A stretch of DNA of 64,000 nt from UBA11591 sp040220895 (GTDB lineage Bacteria > Bacteroidota > Bacteroidia > Flavobacteriales_E > Vicingaceae): contig JAVJVY010000001.1 in assembly GCA_040220895.1 (NCBI GenBank), positions 124,001 through 188,000 of the forward strand. Direction: 5' to 3'. Below are positions 41,934-51,022 of the stretch, in pieces. The position numbers and the translations under genes are program-made. The notes beneath the pieces were generated by a model. That model searched no databases and was not told where the DNA came from. It saw only the letters and a program-made list of their open reading frames with translations. Numbering within the stretch: position 1 is the first letter of the stretch; each line of letters starts with the position of its first letter.

Positions 41934-43340
41934 TTATTGAATCAATATACCCATCATGCAAATGTCGTCCACTTGTTCTTTTTCACCCATCCATTCCAAT
42001 AGTACCTCTTCGACTTTAGACTTCTGTTGCTGAAGTGTGTCTTTCGAAATTTTCAAGAACAATTTTTTCATGGGTTTATAGTAGAACTTTTTTCCAAGAT
42101 TTCCGCCGAATTGATCGGGGAATCCGTCTGAGGTCATGAAGAATTGATCACCTTTTGTGAGTTGAATGATTTTTTGAGAAAAAGGCCTGGCCTCGATGAA
42201 GCTACCAATGGGTTGTTTATCTCCCTTATACTCTACCAATTTTTTGACATCATCTGCGATCTCTTTTTCGGCAATGTCACCCATGTGTGGGGTTATGTGA
42301 TAAAGGGAACTATGGGCCCCTGAGAAAACGAGTGTTCGAGCTTCTGTATCGATGCGACAAAATGCGATGTCCATGCCATCGGCCACTTCTTTATTGCTCT
42401 TTGCAAAGGTTTCGATAACTATTTCGCGTGTGCTGTCAAGGATCTGGGATGGTTCGACCAAATCCAATTCATTTACCGCTCTATTTAAAGCATTCGAACA
42501 GACCACACTGACCATGGCACCGGGAACACCATGTCCGGTACAATCTGCCACTGCTACAAAAATGTATGGGCCCTTTTTTTCCAGCCAATAAAAGTCGCCG
42601 GCAACGATGTCTTTTGGGCGGTAATATACCCAGGCATTGGGCAAATACTGATCAAATAATAGATCAGAGGGCAAAATTGCCTCTTGTATGCGCTTGGCAT
42701 AAGTAATGGAATCAAGAATTTCCTTGTTCTTTTTTTCTATCAGAATGTTTGACTTTTTAAGTAACAGCCTTGAAATAATTTCGTCTTTCGATGTTCGATA
42801 GCGATTTTCCATTAGCACAACCGAAAATATTGCCACGGCCAGGGTTAGCGCACCACCATTACTCATGATATCTGAAAAACTGAGTGAACTGAAAAGATAA
42901 AAGGTCAGTACATTAAAGGCCAGAGAAAGGATGACCACCTTTATTATATAATGGCTCCTCCAAAGCAGCAACATTCCTCCGGCAAGAAACAAGGCCATGT
43001 AAGAAAAGGAATGCATTTGCAGTCCACTTACATCCATGGTGCTCCACATGTACGCATTCAACAATGAAATCAATGTAAACGGTATGAATACCAACATGGT
43101 ATCCCAAATGTTTATCCAGCGCCTTAAAAGGAGTAAACCGGCAGCGACCGCAGCAATAATCAGTCGGTATATCAGAAATTCCAGCCAATGATCGGGTGCT
43201 ATGAAAATGTCGGTGATAAAAAAAGCCGGCACCGCCACAATGGCAACCTTACACGCCATGATGTGAATTCGATGAGCACGTTCTTCCAGTTCCTTCTCCC
43301 AGGGAACTTCGGCCGCTCCTGATTTCATTGTTCCTTCCAT
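41934..43340 (-). CDS. Polytopic membrane PP2C/SpoIIE-type phosphatase
   Basis: 468 residues from the ATG at 43340. The first 185 residues hold six membrane helices, then a coiled-coil linker (ITYAKRIQEAIL) and a PP2C/SpoIIE phosphatase domain with SGDFYWLE-like metal motif AGDFYWLE, VADCTGHGVPG and TSDGFPDQFGG; the C-terminal DDICMM ends the fold. The layout differs from the first PP2C: a polytopic sensor in place of an extracytoplasmic domain. The linker and phosphatase core are close to the first, which points to a common origin. A TTG at 43400 would give a longer protein, and an ATG at 43328 a shorter one. It is divergent from the membrane-bound winged-helix regulator. Confidence 0.88.
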   Translation of the reverse strand: MEGTMKSGAAEVPWEKELEERAHRIHIMACKVAIVAVPAFFITDIFIAPDHWLEFLIYRLIIAAVAAGLLLLRRWINIWDTMLVFIPFTLISLLNAYMWSTMDVSGLQMHSFSYMALFLAGGMLLLWRSHYIIKVVILSLAFNVLTFYLFSSLSFSDIMSNGGALTLAVAIFSVVLMENRYRTSKDEIISRLLLKKSNILIEKKNKEILDSITYAKRIQEAILPSDLLFDQYLPNAWVYYRPKDIVAGDFYWLEKKGPYIFVAVADCTGHGVPGAMVSVVCSNALNRAVNELDLVEPSQILDSTREIVIETFAKSNKEVADGMDIAFCRIDTEARTLVFSGAHSSLYHITPHMGDIAEKEIADDVKKLVEYKGDKQPIGSFIEARPFSQKIIQLTKGDQFFMTSDGFPDQFGGNLGKKFYYKPMKKLFLKISKDTLQQQKSKVEEVLLEWMGEKEQVDDICMMGILIQ

Positions 43341-43531
43341 TTCAGGGCTAATATACGCAGGCCTTAAACATGTCCCGTTCGCACTGTGCAAAGAATTCAA
43401 TCATTGTTTTCCTGGATTATAGTGGCCCAACATCGTTTTTTACTGTAGATAACTAAGCCATCATCGGCCAATTTAAAGTGTAAATTAATGTAAATCTGAA
43501 GCCGGGCAGTACCGCAAGGGAATTAATCAGG

Positions 43532-43539
43532 TAACTTTG
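43532..43539 (+). promoter_or_regulatory. -7 promoter element at the start of the winged-helix regulator
   Basis: TAACTTTG matches TAnnTTTG exactly and ends five bases before the ATG at 43544. If real, the transcript would start about at the start codon (leaderless). No TTG is visible upstream at the usual distance. Confidence 0.4.
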
Positions 43540-43543
43540 TTTC

Positions 43544-44449
43544 ATGTTGCGCAACTGGATAGCCATCTTCATACTTATCGAGGTACTTATTTTAGTGCCC
43601 GAACAACTTCGTGCCGGCAACAGTGATTTTGAAGAATATGCGCGGATATGCATGAGGATGATCGGTCATGAATTGTTACTTGCCTCGGGCGACAGTTCGT
43701 CAAGGGTATTGCCCATCACCAATGAACTAGACAGGTACAAGATTAGCTTTGATTCTGATTTTTCCTTTGACCCGGGAGTTCTTACTGTAATAGTGGACAG
43801 TGCCATTAAAGCCAGTTCAATAGCTTCATCTTATACAATGGAAGTAAAGGACTGTGACTCAAACAAGGTGGTTTACAGCTATCGATTTGATGCATCGGAA
43901 AATGGAACCATGACCCCATGCATGGGCAGGGTTCAACCTAAGGGCTGTTACTTGCTCTTTATCCATGTTCTGATTCCAATGAATCCCTTGCAGGAACTGC
44001 AATTGAATTCGGGCTATCTTGAAAGTTCATCTGACCAAATGGAAGAACAATCTTGGTTTTCTATTCAATCGATCCTCTTTATCATCTCTGCCCTTCTACT
44101 TGGAATATTTCTGTTAATTGTTTACAGACAAAAGCTTATTAAAAATGGATCTCATGTTATTCGCATAGGTAGTTTTCTTTTTGACCCTAAGAACATGGCC
44201 TTGTACCGCGGAAGCAATAAACAGGAATTGACTGGGAAAGAGAATGACCTCTTGCAGATACTATACCGGCATGTCAATAACACAGTAGAAAGGGATATCA
44301 TACTACGTGAAGTGTGGCAGGATGAAGATGCTTACATAGGTCGAACCCTTGATGTATACATATCCAAGTTGCGAAAAAAATTAGAACTCGACCCTACCAT
44401 CAACATCATCAATGTGCGTGGTGTAGGCTATCGAATGACCCTGGAATAA
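43544..44449 (+). CDS. Membrane-bound winged-helix transcription regulator with extracytoplasmic N-terminus
   Basis: 301 residues: a signal-like segment (1-24), an extracytoplasmic domain (25-170) with cysteines at 36, 104, 126 and 135, one membrane segment (174-194), and a C-terminal OmpR/PhoB-type winged-helix domain (205-301; ELTGKENDLLQILYRHVNN, then GRTLDVYISKLRKKLELDP and NVRGVGYRMTLE). It would bind DNA directly while sensing outside signals, the reverse topology of ToxR. Its own gene and the following TonB-like gene both have exact -7 elements. The signal is unknown. Confidence 0.88.
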   Translation: MLRNWIAIFILIEVLILVPEQLRAGNSDFEEYARICMRMIGHELLLASGDSSSRVLPITNELDRYKISFDSDFSFDPGVLTVIVDSAIKASSIASSYTMEVKDCDSNKVVYSYRFDASENGTMTPCMGRVQPKGCYLLFIHVLIPMNPLQELQLNSGYLESSSDQMEEQSWFSIQSILFIISALLLGIFLLIVYRQKLIKNGSHVIRIGSFLFDPKNMALYRGSNKQELTGKENDLLQILYRHVNNTVERDIILREVWQDEDAYIGRTLDVYISKLRKKLELDPTINIINVRGVGYRMTLE

Positions 44450-44498
44450 CTGAACTGTTGTACAATTTTACAATTCATTTTCAGCATTTTACCTTTCA

Positions 44499-44533
44499 TT
44501 GACACACTTATCCGGTTTCCCGATCTAGCTTTG
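44499..44533 (+). promoter_or_regulatory. Promoter of the TonB-like gene
   Basis: TTG (44499-44501), 24 bases, then an exact TAGCTTTG (44526-44533), 25 bases before the ATG at 44559. It could be a target of the adjacent regulator, though no palindrome is evident. Confidence 0.4.
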
Positions 44534-44558
44534 AGGAAACATTCTAAATTGTGACATC

Positions 44559-45383
44559 ATGAAGTACAACATACTATTGACAAGTGCATTAATCGGTTTG
44601 ATCGCCATTTTCAGTTTCAGCACCATTGACTCTTCAAATGAAAAAACCTTGAATTCAACCGTGAGAAACGGCATGAATTGCAACCCGATCACTTCGTCTA
44701 TCCCGCTTTTCACCAATCCCCTGACTGTGCTCGATGAGGTCAACTTTTACGTGCACGGTTTTTACGGCGTTTACGGCAACGATGATCGATTCATCACAAA
44801 AAGTGACCTGGCAAAAGCCACCACCCTTGAAGACCTGATGTCGAATTACCCTTCAAATTGGATCCACCAATACGAATCCGTTTGGGTAAAAACCACTTTT
44901 GGTGATAAGAAAGTCTCACTGATGAGCAAGGATGAAAAACTCAGTGATGAACAAAGATCACTGTTGAATGAATCGTCAATCGGGAGTTTTTATGACATCG
45001 TGATCAACTTTGAGCGAAAAGACGATATCACCGGCGAGATAACACATGAACGTATCAACATGAACCTGACCGTTGTTCCTGAAATTCAAGCTGATTTCCC
45101 ATTGGGGTATGAAAAACTCATTGCCTACTTCCAGGATAATAGTCGGGAACGGTTAGGTGGAATTGAAGTAGATGATTTTACTTCTCTCTACGTATCATTT
45201 ATCATTGGACCAGATGGTAAGGCAAAAGACATCACAGTGAATCGCACCTGCAATCACCCGGAAATTGATGAGCTAATTCTCAAATTGATCAGGGAAATGC
45301 CGGTTTGGACCTCCGCAAAAGATGCCAACAGAAATCCGGTTAATCAACGTTTTGAATTGGTATACGGTTGGCCCGGTTGTTAG
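44559..45383 (+). CDS. Exported TonB-C-terminal-like protein
   Basis: 274 residues with a single N-terminal membrane or signal segment (MKYNILLTSALIGLIAIFS). The last 100 residues have the TonB C-terminal pattern: VSFIIGPDGKAKDITVNRTC, DELILKLIREMPVWTSAK and a final beta strand RFELVYGWPG. It lacks the long proline-rich stretch of classical TonB, so it may be a periplasmic domain used for another purpose. It stands 109 bases after the membrane-bound regulator, in the same direction. Confidence 0.7.
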   Translation: MKYNILLTSALIGLIAIFSFSTIDSSNEKTLNSTVRNGMNCNPITSSIPLFTNPLTVLDEVNFYVHGFYGVYGNDDRFITKSDLAKATTLEDLMSNYPSNWIHQYESVWVKTTFGDKKVSLMSKDEKLSDEQRSLLNESSIGSFYDIVINFERKDDITGEITHERINMNLTVVPEIQADFPLGYEKLIAYFQDNSRERLGGIEVDDFTSLYVSFIIGPDGKAKDITVNRTCNHPEIDELILKLIREMPVWTSAKDANRNPVNQRFELVYGWPGC

Positions 45384-45422
45384 GAATCACGTCTTGTTGG
45401 CGCTGAAGTCCTCACATAAAAT

Positions 45423-45444
45423 AGCGCAAGCGTCCGCTTGTGCT
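45423..45444. repeat. Near-perfect inverted repeat, possible REP-like element
   Basis: AGCGCAAGCG, TC, CGCTTGTGCT pair over ten positions with one G-T pair. The TC-centred palindrome is followed by TTATATAATAG but no T-run. The word resembles palindromes around REP-type repeats in Bacteroidota, but only one copy is visible here. Confidence 0.4.
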
Positions 45445-45537
45445 TATATAATAGATCGTCACTTAATCCAATTTATCAATTTCTATTAAACCTTTTTCAT
45501 CGGTATAATCTCGAGCGCTGCTGTACTTAGACTCAAA

Positions 45538-45915
45538 ATGACCACAGAACGGATCTTCGACTCCAACCAGAGACTTTTCTCCAGCAATAGCCAGTCTGAA
45601 AACGCCGAGCACTTGCACAATGCCACCCTTCAGGTGAACACACAAATCGAGCTCATAGCCGCGAAGATCGTCAGCGAAAACACCCCCCGAAACGCCACTT
45701 ATGAGATTCAAATACTGGAGACCATGCTAGAACGATACCAAACCATCATCGAGCGATACGGCCAGGATAAAATTCAAGGAATTGATGACAAAGCGGTCAA
45801 GGTGCTTTCCAAACTCAATGCCCAGCTGGCACTGAACTCCCTGGCTCGCCTGCAACAAGAACTGGCCGTGAATGAAAATTGTTATTTGACCTCTGTGATG
45901 AATGCGGGAGAATGA
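45538..45915 (+). CDS. Small soluble protein of unknown function
   Basis: 125 residues, largely helical, with no signal peptide or membrane segment (for example IQILETMLERYQTIIERYG and KVLSKLNAQLALNSLARLQ). No family is recognised. It is isolated between the TonB-like gene and the convergent lipoprotein. Coding status rests on the codon pattern and normal amino acid make-up. Confidence 0.55.
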   Translation: MTTERIFDSNQRLFSSNSQSENAEHLHNATLQVNTQIELIAAKIVSENTPRNATYEIQILETMLERYQTIIERYGQDKIQGIDDKAVKVLSKLNAQLALNSLARLQQELAVNENCYLTSVMNAGE

Positions 45916-45972
45916 AAAGGTTTGGTCGTTGGATCATCACTTACGAAGTAATAAATTGTTCAAACTAAAATC

Positions 45973-47016
45973 TTAAAGCCTTTCGAACACAACGTCGTCC
46001 AGCCAGGTGTTCTCCACGTTGGTAAAAATTCCTAAGGTCACCAGAGCGGTGTCCGTGAGACGAATGGTATCCACGAATGTGGACCAAGGAATATTGGCAT
46101 TGCTTGTCCAAGTGCCAACGGGATCTTTGGCATAAACCACTTTGCCATTTTGCGATAAAAATAGGAAAAAGCCATCGCCATCCATGTTCACGTTTCCCAC
46201 AAGTTTATAACTAAAGGAAAGTTTGTATTTCCTGGTTACGTCAATGCTAATGGGTTCATGATCAATTTGGGAATTGGCAAAGGGGTTGTTCACGATATGC
46301 AGGGATGCCTTGCCTTTATTCATGATAACCGTGTCCTGGTACAGGGTATCCATGCCAAACCAGCGGGACCAGCACGAGTCGATGCTTCCAGCATGTTCAA
46401 AGCCACCATCACAAATCGAGCTTAATCCCGGAGGTCCCGGTGGAACCGGAGGTCCCGGAGGTCCCGGACCCAGTGCTTTCAGTACCAGGTCATCAATCCA
46501 GGTTTCCTGTACATTGGAGTGAAGTAAGAATTCAACATCCGAGCTACTGGTAAAGTAGATGGTATCAGTAAAGTACGTCCAATTAATGTTGACCGTGCCC
46601 GGCCAGACGCCAACGGGATCCACGTAATATGGAAATTGCCCATCTTGTTTAAAACCGAGGATAAAATTATCGATGGTCGAAGTCTGGCCGAGAAACTTAT
46701 ACCAGCATGAAAATTCATAGTAATAATTCTTCTGAATGCTGAAGGCTTTGTGGTAGAAGTCGGAGGTAGTATTGGCCAGTATGTATAATGAAGCCTGCCC
46801 GTTCTTTTTGATCTTTTGGTCCTGACTGGTGCTATCCGCAGAATAAGAGGACCAGTAGGTACTCAGTGAATTGGGAAACTCAAATCCCCCGTCCGGAAAT
46901 AAATTGACCGATGATTTGTTATTTGGAACGACGGGTGCCTGATCATTTTCCTCTTTCTTGCAACCCATGAAGAGCAAAAGCAATAAAAAAATGGATAAAA
47001 TACCGAGTTGTTTCAT
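45973..47016 (-). CDS. Lipoprotein with two duplicated carbohydrate-binding-like modules and a collagen-like linker
   Basis: 347 residues with a lipoprotein signal (lipobox FMGC, cysteine 19). Residues 38-182 and 199-347 are copies of one module (DGGFE start, DPVG-W near the middle, NV-TW-DD near the end), resembling the beta-sandwich carbohydrate-binding type. A linker of 16 residues (183-198, GPGPPGPPVPPGPPG) joins them. Bases 46423-46470 encode the linker and look like a short GGTCCCGGA repeat on the other strand. It is probably on the outer surface; the ligand is unknown. A near -7 element (TATTTTCG, 47029-47022) ends five bases before the start. Confidence 0.75.
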   Translation of the reverse strand: MKQLGILSIFLLLLLFMGCKKEENDQAPVVPNNKSSVNLFPDGGFEFPNSLSTYWSSYSADSTSQDQKIKKNGQASLYILANTTSDFYHKAFSIQKNYYYEFSCWYKFLGQTSTIDNFILGFKQDGQFPYYVDPVGVWPGTVNINWTYFTDTIYFTSSSDVEFLLHSNVQETWIDDLVLKALGPGPPGPPVPPGPPGLSSICDGGFEHAGSIDSCWSRWFGMDTLYQDTVIMNKGKASLHIVNNPFANSQIDHEPISIDVTRKYKLSFSYKLVGNVNMDGDGFFLFLSQNGKVVYAKDPVGTWTSNANIPWSTFVDTIRLTDTALVTLGIFTNVENTWLDDVVFERL

Positions 47017-47128
47017 AATAACGAAAATACCATTTTCTGCGTTAACTAACGATTTTGGGCTATGTGATGGGTTGGTGAAATCATCGATCGGAGCTCAGAG
47101 ATCAGCCATCCACGCTTCATCTCTTCCT

Positions 47129-47989
47129 CTATTCCTCTCCTCCACTCTTCCCCTTCGTCGCATCACTCCGAATATGCAAGTCCCTTTGTGGGAACGGAAT
47201 GGTAACGCCATTCGCCCGGAAGGCCTCGTCTATGGAATAGCGCATTTCGCTTTTAGTGTTTTCGATACGCCAGATCTGGTCGGACCAGAAGTACAGCTGA
47301 AATTCAAGCGAAGACTCGCCGAAATTATTGAAACGGGCAAAGGACTTTGGCCTGGAAGCAACCATTTCGTGATTGGAGGCGCATTCGATCAGTAATTTTT
47401 CGACCAGCCGGACATCAGAACCATAGGCAACCCCAACGTCAATTTTAAATCGTGTAAGCTTATTACTATTACTCCAGTTGATGACACTTTGAGTTATAAA
47501 ATGAGAATTGGGTACTATAATGATGATGCCGTCGCGTGTTCTGACCTTGGAAGTCCGGATACTGATCTCTTTGACAAGGCCCACCAGTTCGTCTATTTCA
47601 ATAACGTCGCCCACTTTAATACTGCCTTCAAACAAGATCAATATACCAGAGATGATGTCCTTGAAAATGTCTTGCACACCCAGTCCAATGCCGACCAATA
47701 AGGCGGCCGAACCGGCCAGGAGCAGCGTGATGTCAAATCCAAGGCTCTCGAGTCCCAGAATGATTGCAACAATGTACAGGAAGTACTTAAAGAGTTTAAT
47801 GATGGCAAATTTCTTCCCCTCATCCAGGTCGTATTTTTCGGAGCGCCTTTTAACAAGCAATTCAATGCTTCTTGAAGCCAGGCGTACCAAGATCAAGATC
47901 AGTACTAAAAGTATGATCTGAAAAATGGATACGGAATGCCCACTGATCTCAATGATTTTATAATCCAACAAATTGTTCAGACGTTCCAT
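47129..47989 (-). CDS. mscS: Small-conductance mechanosensitive channel
   Basis: 286-residue MscS family channel that releases solutes on osmotic downshock. Three membrane segments (about 22-40, 65-83 and 88-107) precede the beta domain (FEGSIKVGDVIEIDELVG, then RTSKVRTRDGIIIIVPNSHF), and the last membrane helix has the glycine and alanine pattern LLLAGSAALLVGIGLGVQDI. It starts four bases after the dnaG stop and is probably the last gene of the dnaG transcript. Confidence 0.9.
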   Translation of the reverse strand: MERLNNLLDYKIIEISGHSVSIFQIILLVLILILVRLASRSIELLVKRRSEKYDLDEGKKFAIIKLFKYFLYIVAIILGLESLGFDITLLLAGSAALLVGIGLGVQDIFKDIISGILILFEGSIKVGDVIEIDELVGLVKEISIRTSKVRTRDGIIIIVPNSHFITQSVINWSNSNKLTRFKIDVGVAYGSDVRLVEKLLIECASNHEMVASRPKSFARFNNFGESSLEFQLYFWSDQIWRIENTKSEMRYSIDEAFRANGVTIPFPQRDLHIRSDATKGKSGGEE

Positions 47990-47993
47990 GTAA

Positions 47994-49943
47994 TTAAGTT
48001 AAGGTCATCCCCAGCTTTTTGGCAAGGGCGCTTTTTGCGTCACTGAGTATCTTCTGCTTTCTCATTAACTCCTGCAATTCGTCAGCCTCGGCGTCTTTCA
48101 TCCTGACTTCAAACTCATCGAGCCGTTCCATTACTTCGCTCAACCTGAGTCCGTATATTGCTCGGTCAATGCTCTTTTTTAAATCGCTTTCCTCTGACTG
48201 GGTGAGTATGTGGTACATGTTTTCCCAGTTCTCACTTAAGGTATAACGATTTAGTGAAAAGTCGTATGAGAAATTTCGTATCTCCTCGTCTTCGTTCTCG
48301 AGAAGGTCCCGCTGACTGACCTCGCGGTCTTCGTTATTCTGTTGCGTGAAAAACTCATATACCCTTTTGAAGCGTTCATTTCTAAATTCAATGGAATCGC
48401 GTTCCAATTCACCGATGATGTAATCTGAAACACTTATTTCCATGACTTCATCTTCACCTTCTTCTTTCGGTATTTGCAAGTGCAGCTTGCTCGAGCCGTA
48501 TTTAAATAATAACTCAATGATTTTTTCTTCCTTTCTTTCCGAATTGCGATCAACTTGTTCGTCCTGTTGCTTTTGCGATTGCTGAAATTGGGTTGGCGGG
48601 GGTTGTAATTCCTGGTCTTTTTTATTCAGACTTTGCTTCAGGTGGGCGCGGCGAAGCCTGTTCAATTCGTATATGGCAGATTGTTCGCTCAATTCTGTTC
48701 GTTGACTCAGGTCCTTTACCAGGAAACTTCTGAGTAAATGATCGGGAACCTTGGAAATGCTGAGTAAGATTTCTTTCATCATCTCGGCCTTCTTGACCGG
48801 ATCACCTTTCCAGGCATTATCTCCGGCTTCCAGCCGATAAGCGATGAAGTCTTGTTGATTGTTGGCGATAAAGTCTTTGAGTGCGTCGTCGGAGTGATTC
48901 TTACTATAAGAATCGGGGTCTTCTCCTTGCGGAAAAATGACAATCTTCACGTTCATGCCTTCTTCCAACACCATGTCTATGGCCCTCACACTCGCTTTGG
49001 CCCCTGCCTCATCACCATCGAAAAGCAAAACGACGTTTTGAGAATAGCGCCTGATCAGTTTCACCTGATCCTGGGTCAATGAAGTTCCCAAAGGTGCCAC
49101 GGCATTTTCAACGCCCGATTGAAAAAGCGAGACCACATCGGTATAACCTTCAACAACCAGGCAGGCATCTTCCTTCACAATGGATTTTTTGGCAAAATAG
49201 AGGCCGTACAACTGAAAGCTCTTACTGTACACTTCAGATTCAGGCGAATTCACGTATTTCGCCATTTTACTATCCTGCTTCAAGCTTCTGCCACCAAATC
49301 CAATAACACGACCGGATAAATTGTGAATCGGAAAAATAACGCGAGACCGGAATCGATCTATCACCCGATCTTCTTTGAGAATGGTCAAGCCCGATTTTTC
49401 AAGGAGCTCTTTCTTGTATCCTTTTTCAATGGCGGTTTTTGAAAATGCATCCCATACTTCGGGGTTATATCCAATGTTGAAGTGTTTGATTGTTTTTTCG
49501 TCAAATCCGCGCTCCAACATGTATGAAAGCGCCACTGCCCTGCCTTTTTCATCATTCCACAACTGATCTTCAAAGTAATCTTTGGCAAATGAGTTAATGA
49601 GAAAAAGGGATTCCTTGAGACTCTCTTCTTCTTTGTCTACCTTGGAATACCCGGTTTCCTCGATCTCGATGTTGTACTTTCCAGCTAAAAACCGCAATGC
49701 TTCTGGATAGGTTTGCTGATCATTTTCCATGACGAAGCGAACAACGTCACCGGCCCTTCCACATCCAAAACATTTGTAAATGCCCTTGGCAGGGGAAACG
49801 GTAAAAGAAGCAGTCTTCTCATCGTGAAAAGGACAAAGGCCCAGATAATTCGCCCCTCTTTTCTTTAAGGTCACAAAGTCAGAAATGACGTCTTCGATGC
49901 GGGCGGCATTTATAATGTTTCGTATGGTGTCCTGTGAGATCAA
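47994..49943 (-). CDS. dnaG: DNA primase
   Basis: 649-residue enzyme that makes RNA primers for DNA replication. The zinc-binding domain has C37-P-F-H40 and C58-F-G-C61 (CPFHDE and KCFGCGRAGD), the TOPRIM core follows (VVEGYTDVV, LLFDGDEAG), and the C-terminal part would bind DnaB helicase; a low-complexity charged region (about 460-500, rich in Q and E) precedes it. The start is TTG at 49943: no ATG or GTG lies nearby and the N-terminus MISQDTIRNIINAARIEDV matches homologues. TTG would lower initiation in a key replication gene. It is followed by mscS four bases later. Confidence 0.96.
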   Translation of the reverse strand: MISQDTIRNIINAARIEDVISDFVTLKKRGANYLGLCPFHDEKTASFTVSPAKGIYKCFGCGRAGDVVRFVMENDQQTYPEALRFLAGKYNIEIEETGYSKVDKEEESLKESLFLINSFAKDYFEDQLWNDEKGRAVALSYMLERGFDEKTIKHFNIGYNPEVWDAFSKTAIEKGYKKELLEKSGLTILKEDRVIDRFRSRVIFPIHNLSGRVIGFGGRSLKQDSKMAKYVNSPESEVYSKSFQLYGLYFAKKSIVKEDACLVVEGYTDVVSLFQSGVENAVAPLGTSLTQDQVKLIRRYSQNVVLLFDGDEAGAKASVRAIDMVLEEGMNVKIVIFPQGEDPDSYSKNHSDDALKDFIANNQQDFIAYRLEAGDNAWKGDPVKKAEMMKEILLSISKVPDHLLRSFLVKDLSQRTELSEQSAIYELNRLRRAHLKQSLNKKDQELQPPPTQFQQSQKQQDEQVDRNSERKEEKIIELLFKYGSSKLHLQIPKEEGEDEVMEISVSDYIIGELERDSIEFRNERFKRVYEFFTQQNNEDREVSQRDLLENEDEEIRNFSYDFSLNRYTLSENWENMYHILTQSEESDLKKSIDRAIYGLRLSEVMERLDEFEVRMKDAEADELQELMRKQKILSDAKSALAKKLGMTLT

Positions 49944-50014
49944 CTTGCTTGTAATGTCTAAATTTCACTATTTTTCGCCGGATATGAAAGGGCTTATAAA
50001 GCCGGCTTGAAAAG

Positions 50015-50995
50015 TTATTTCTTGCGTTCGATGGTATAATTTACCAGGGCTTCAAGGCTTTGTCTTGCAGGATTATCATCAAATTCATGTAATACTTCAA
50101 GCGCCTGTTTCCGATATTCATTCATCTTTTCGGTTGCATAAGCTATCCCCCCCTTTTCTATGACCATATCAACGGCCTGTTTAACCTTCTTTTTATCAGT
50201 GTTGTGATTCTTAACGATGTTAATCAACTTACGTTTTTCGAGAAAGGATGAATTATTCAAGGCAAAAATGAGTGGAAGTGTCATTTTCTTTTCTCGGATG
50301 TCAATTCCGGTAGGTTTTCCAATGTTTTCCTCACTTCCGTAATCAAATAAATCATCTTTTATCTGGAAGGCCATTCCAACCAATTCACCAAATTTCTTCA
50401 TTTTCAATATGATCTCTTCGTCTTGGTCTACCGAAGCAGCGCCACAACCACAACAGGCAGCAATTAATGTGGCCGTTTTTTTACGTATGATCTCAAAATA
50501 TACATCTTCCTCGATGTCGAGTCTCCTGGCCTTTTCAATTTGCAGCAATTCTCCCTCACTCATTTCCCGCACGGCATTTGACACAAGGCGCAGTTGACCA
50601 AATTGATTGTGATCCACCGCAAGCAGCAAACCTCTGGACAGTAAATAGTCTCCCACAAGGACAGCGATCTTATTTTTCCAAAGGGCATTGATCGAAAAAA
50701 AACCTCTTCTCCTGTTTGCATCGTCAACCACGTCATCATGCACCAATGTAGCTGTGTGGAGCAATTCGATCAATGACGCTGCGATATACGTTGCGTCTTT
50801 GATTTCGGAAAATAACTTTGCCGATAAGAAAACGAACATGGGTCGCAATTGCTTTCCTTTTCGCTTGATAATGTAATGCATGATCTTATCGAGAAGCGAA
50901 ACTCGGCTCTTCATGGAATCTTTGAACCAGGATTCAAACTCCACCATTTCTGAGGCAATGGGTGCCTTGATCAATTCAAGCGTAGACTGTGCCAA
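50015..50995 (-). CDS. Polyprenyl diphosphate synthase
   Basis: 326-residue trans-prenyltransferase making the side chain of menaquinone or ubiquinone. The first aspartate-rich motif HDDVVDDANRRRG (D87, D88, D91, D92) and the second, FQIKDDLFDYG, are complete. The start is TTG at 50995 (MAQSTLELIKAPIASEM), chosen because the N-terminal ELIKAPIAS is conserved in homologues and no ATG is nearby. Chain length cannot be read from the sequence. It is 27 bases after the unknown secreted gene and 71 bases before dnaG. Confidence 0.93.
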   Translation of the reverse strand: MAQSTLELIKAPIASEMVEFESWFKDSMKSRVSLLDKIMHYIIKRKGKQLRPMFVFLSAKLFSEIKDATYIAASLIELLHTATLVHDDVVDDANRRRGFFSINALWKNKIAVLVGDYLLSRGLLLAVDHNQFGQLRLVSNAVREMSEGELLQIEKARRLDIEEDVYFEIIRKKTATLIAACCGCGAASVDQDEEIILKMKKFGELVGMAFQIKDDLFDYGSEENIGKPTGIDIREKKMTLPLIFALNNSSFLEKRKLINIVKNHNTDKKKVKQAVDMVIEKGGIAYATEKMNEYRKQALEVLHEFDDNPARQSLEALVNYTIERKK

Positions 50996-51022
50996 TGTGG
51001 TTATTTGAGATGTGGCTGTAGA

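Noticed and set aside
46423..46470. A simple sequence repeat as a phase-variable tract
   Set aside because: The GGTCCCGGA-like repeat is too short and irregular to slip easily; it encodes the collagen-like linker in frame.
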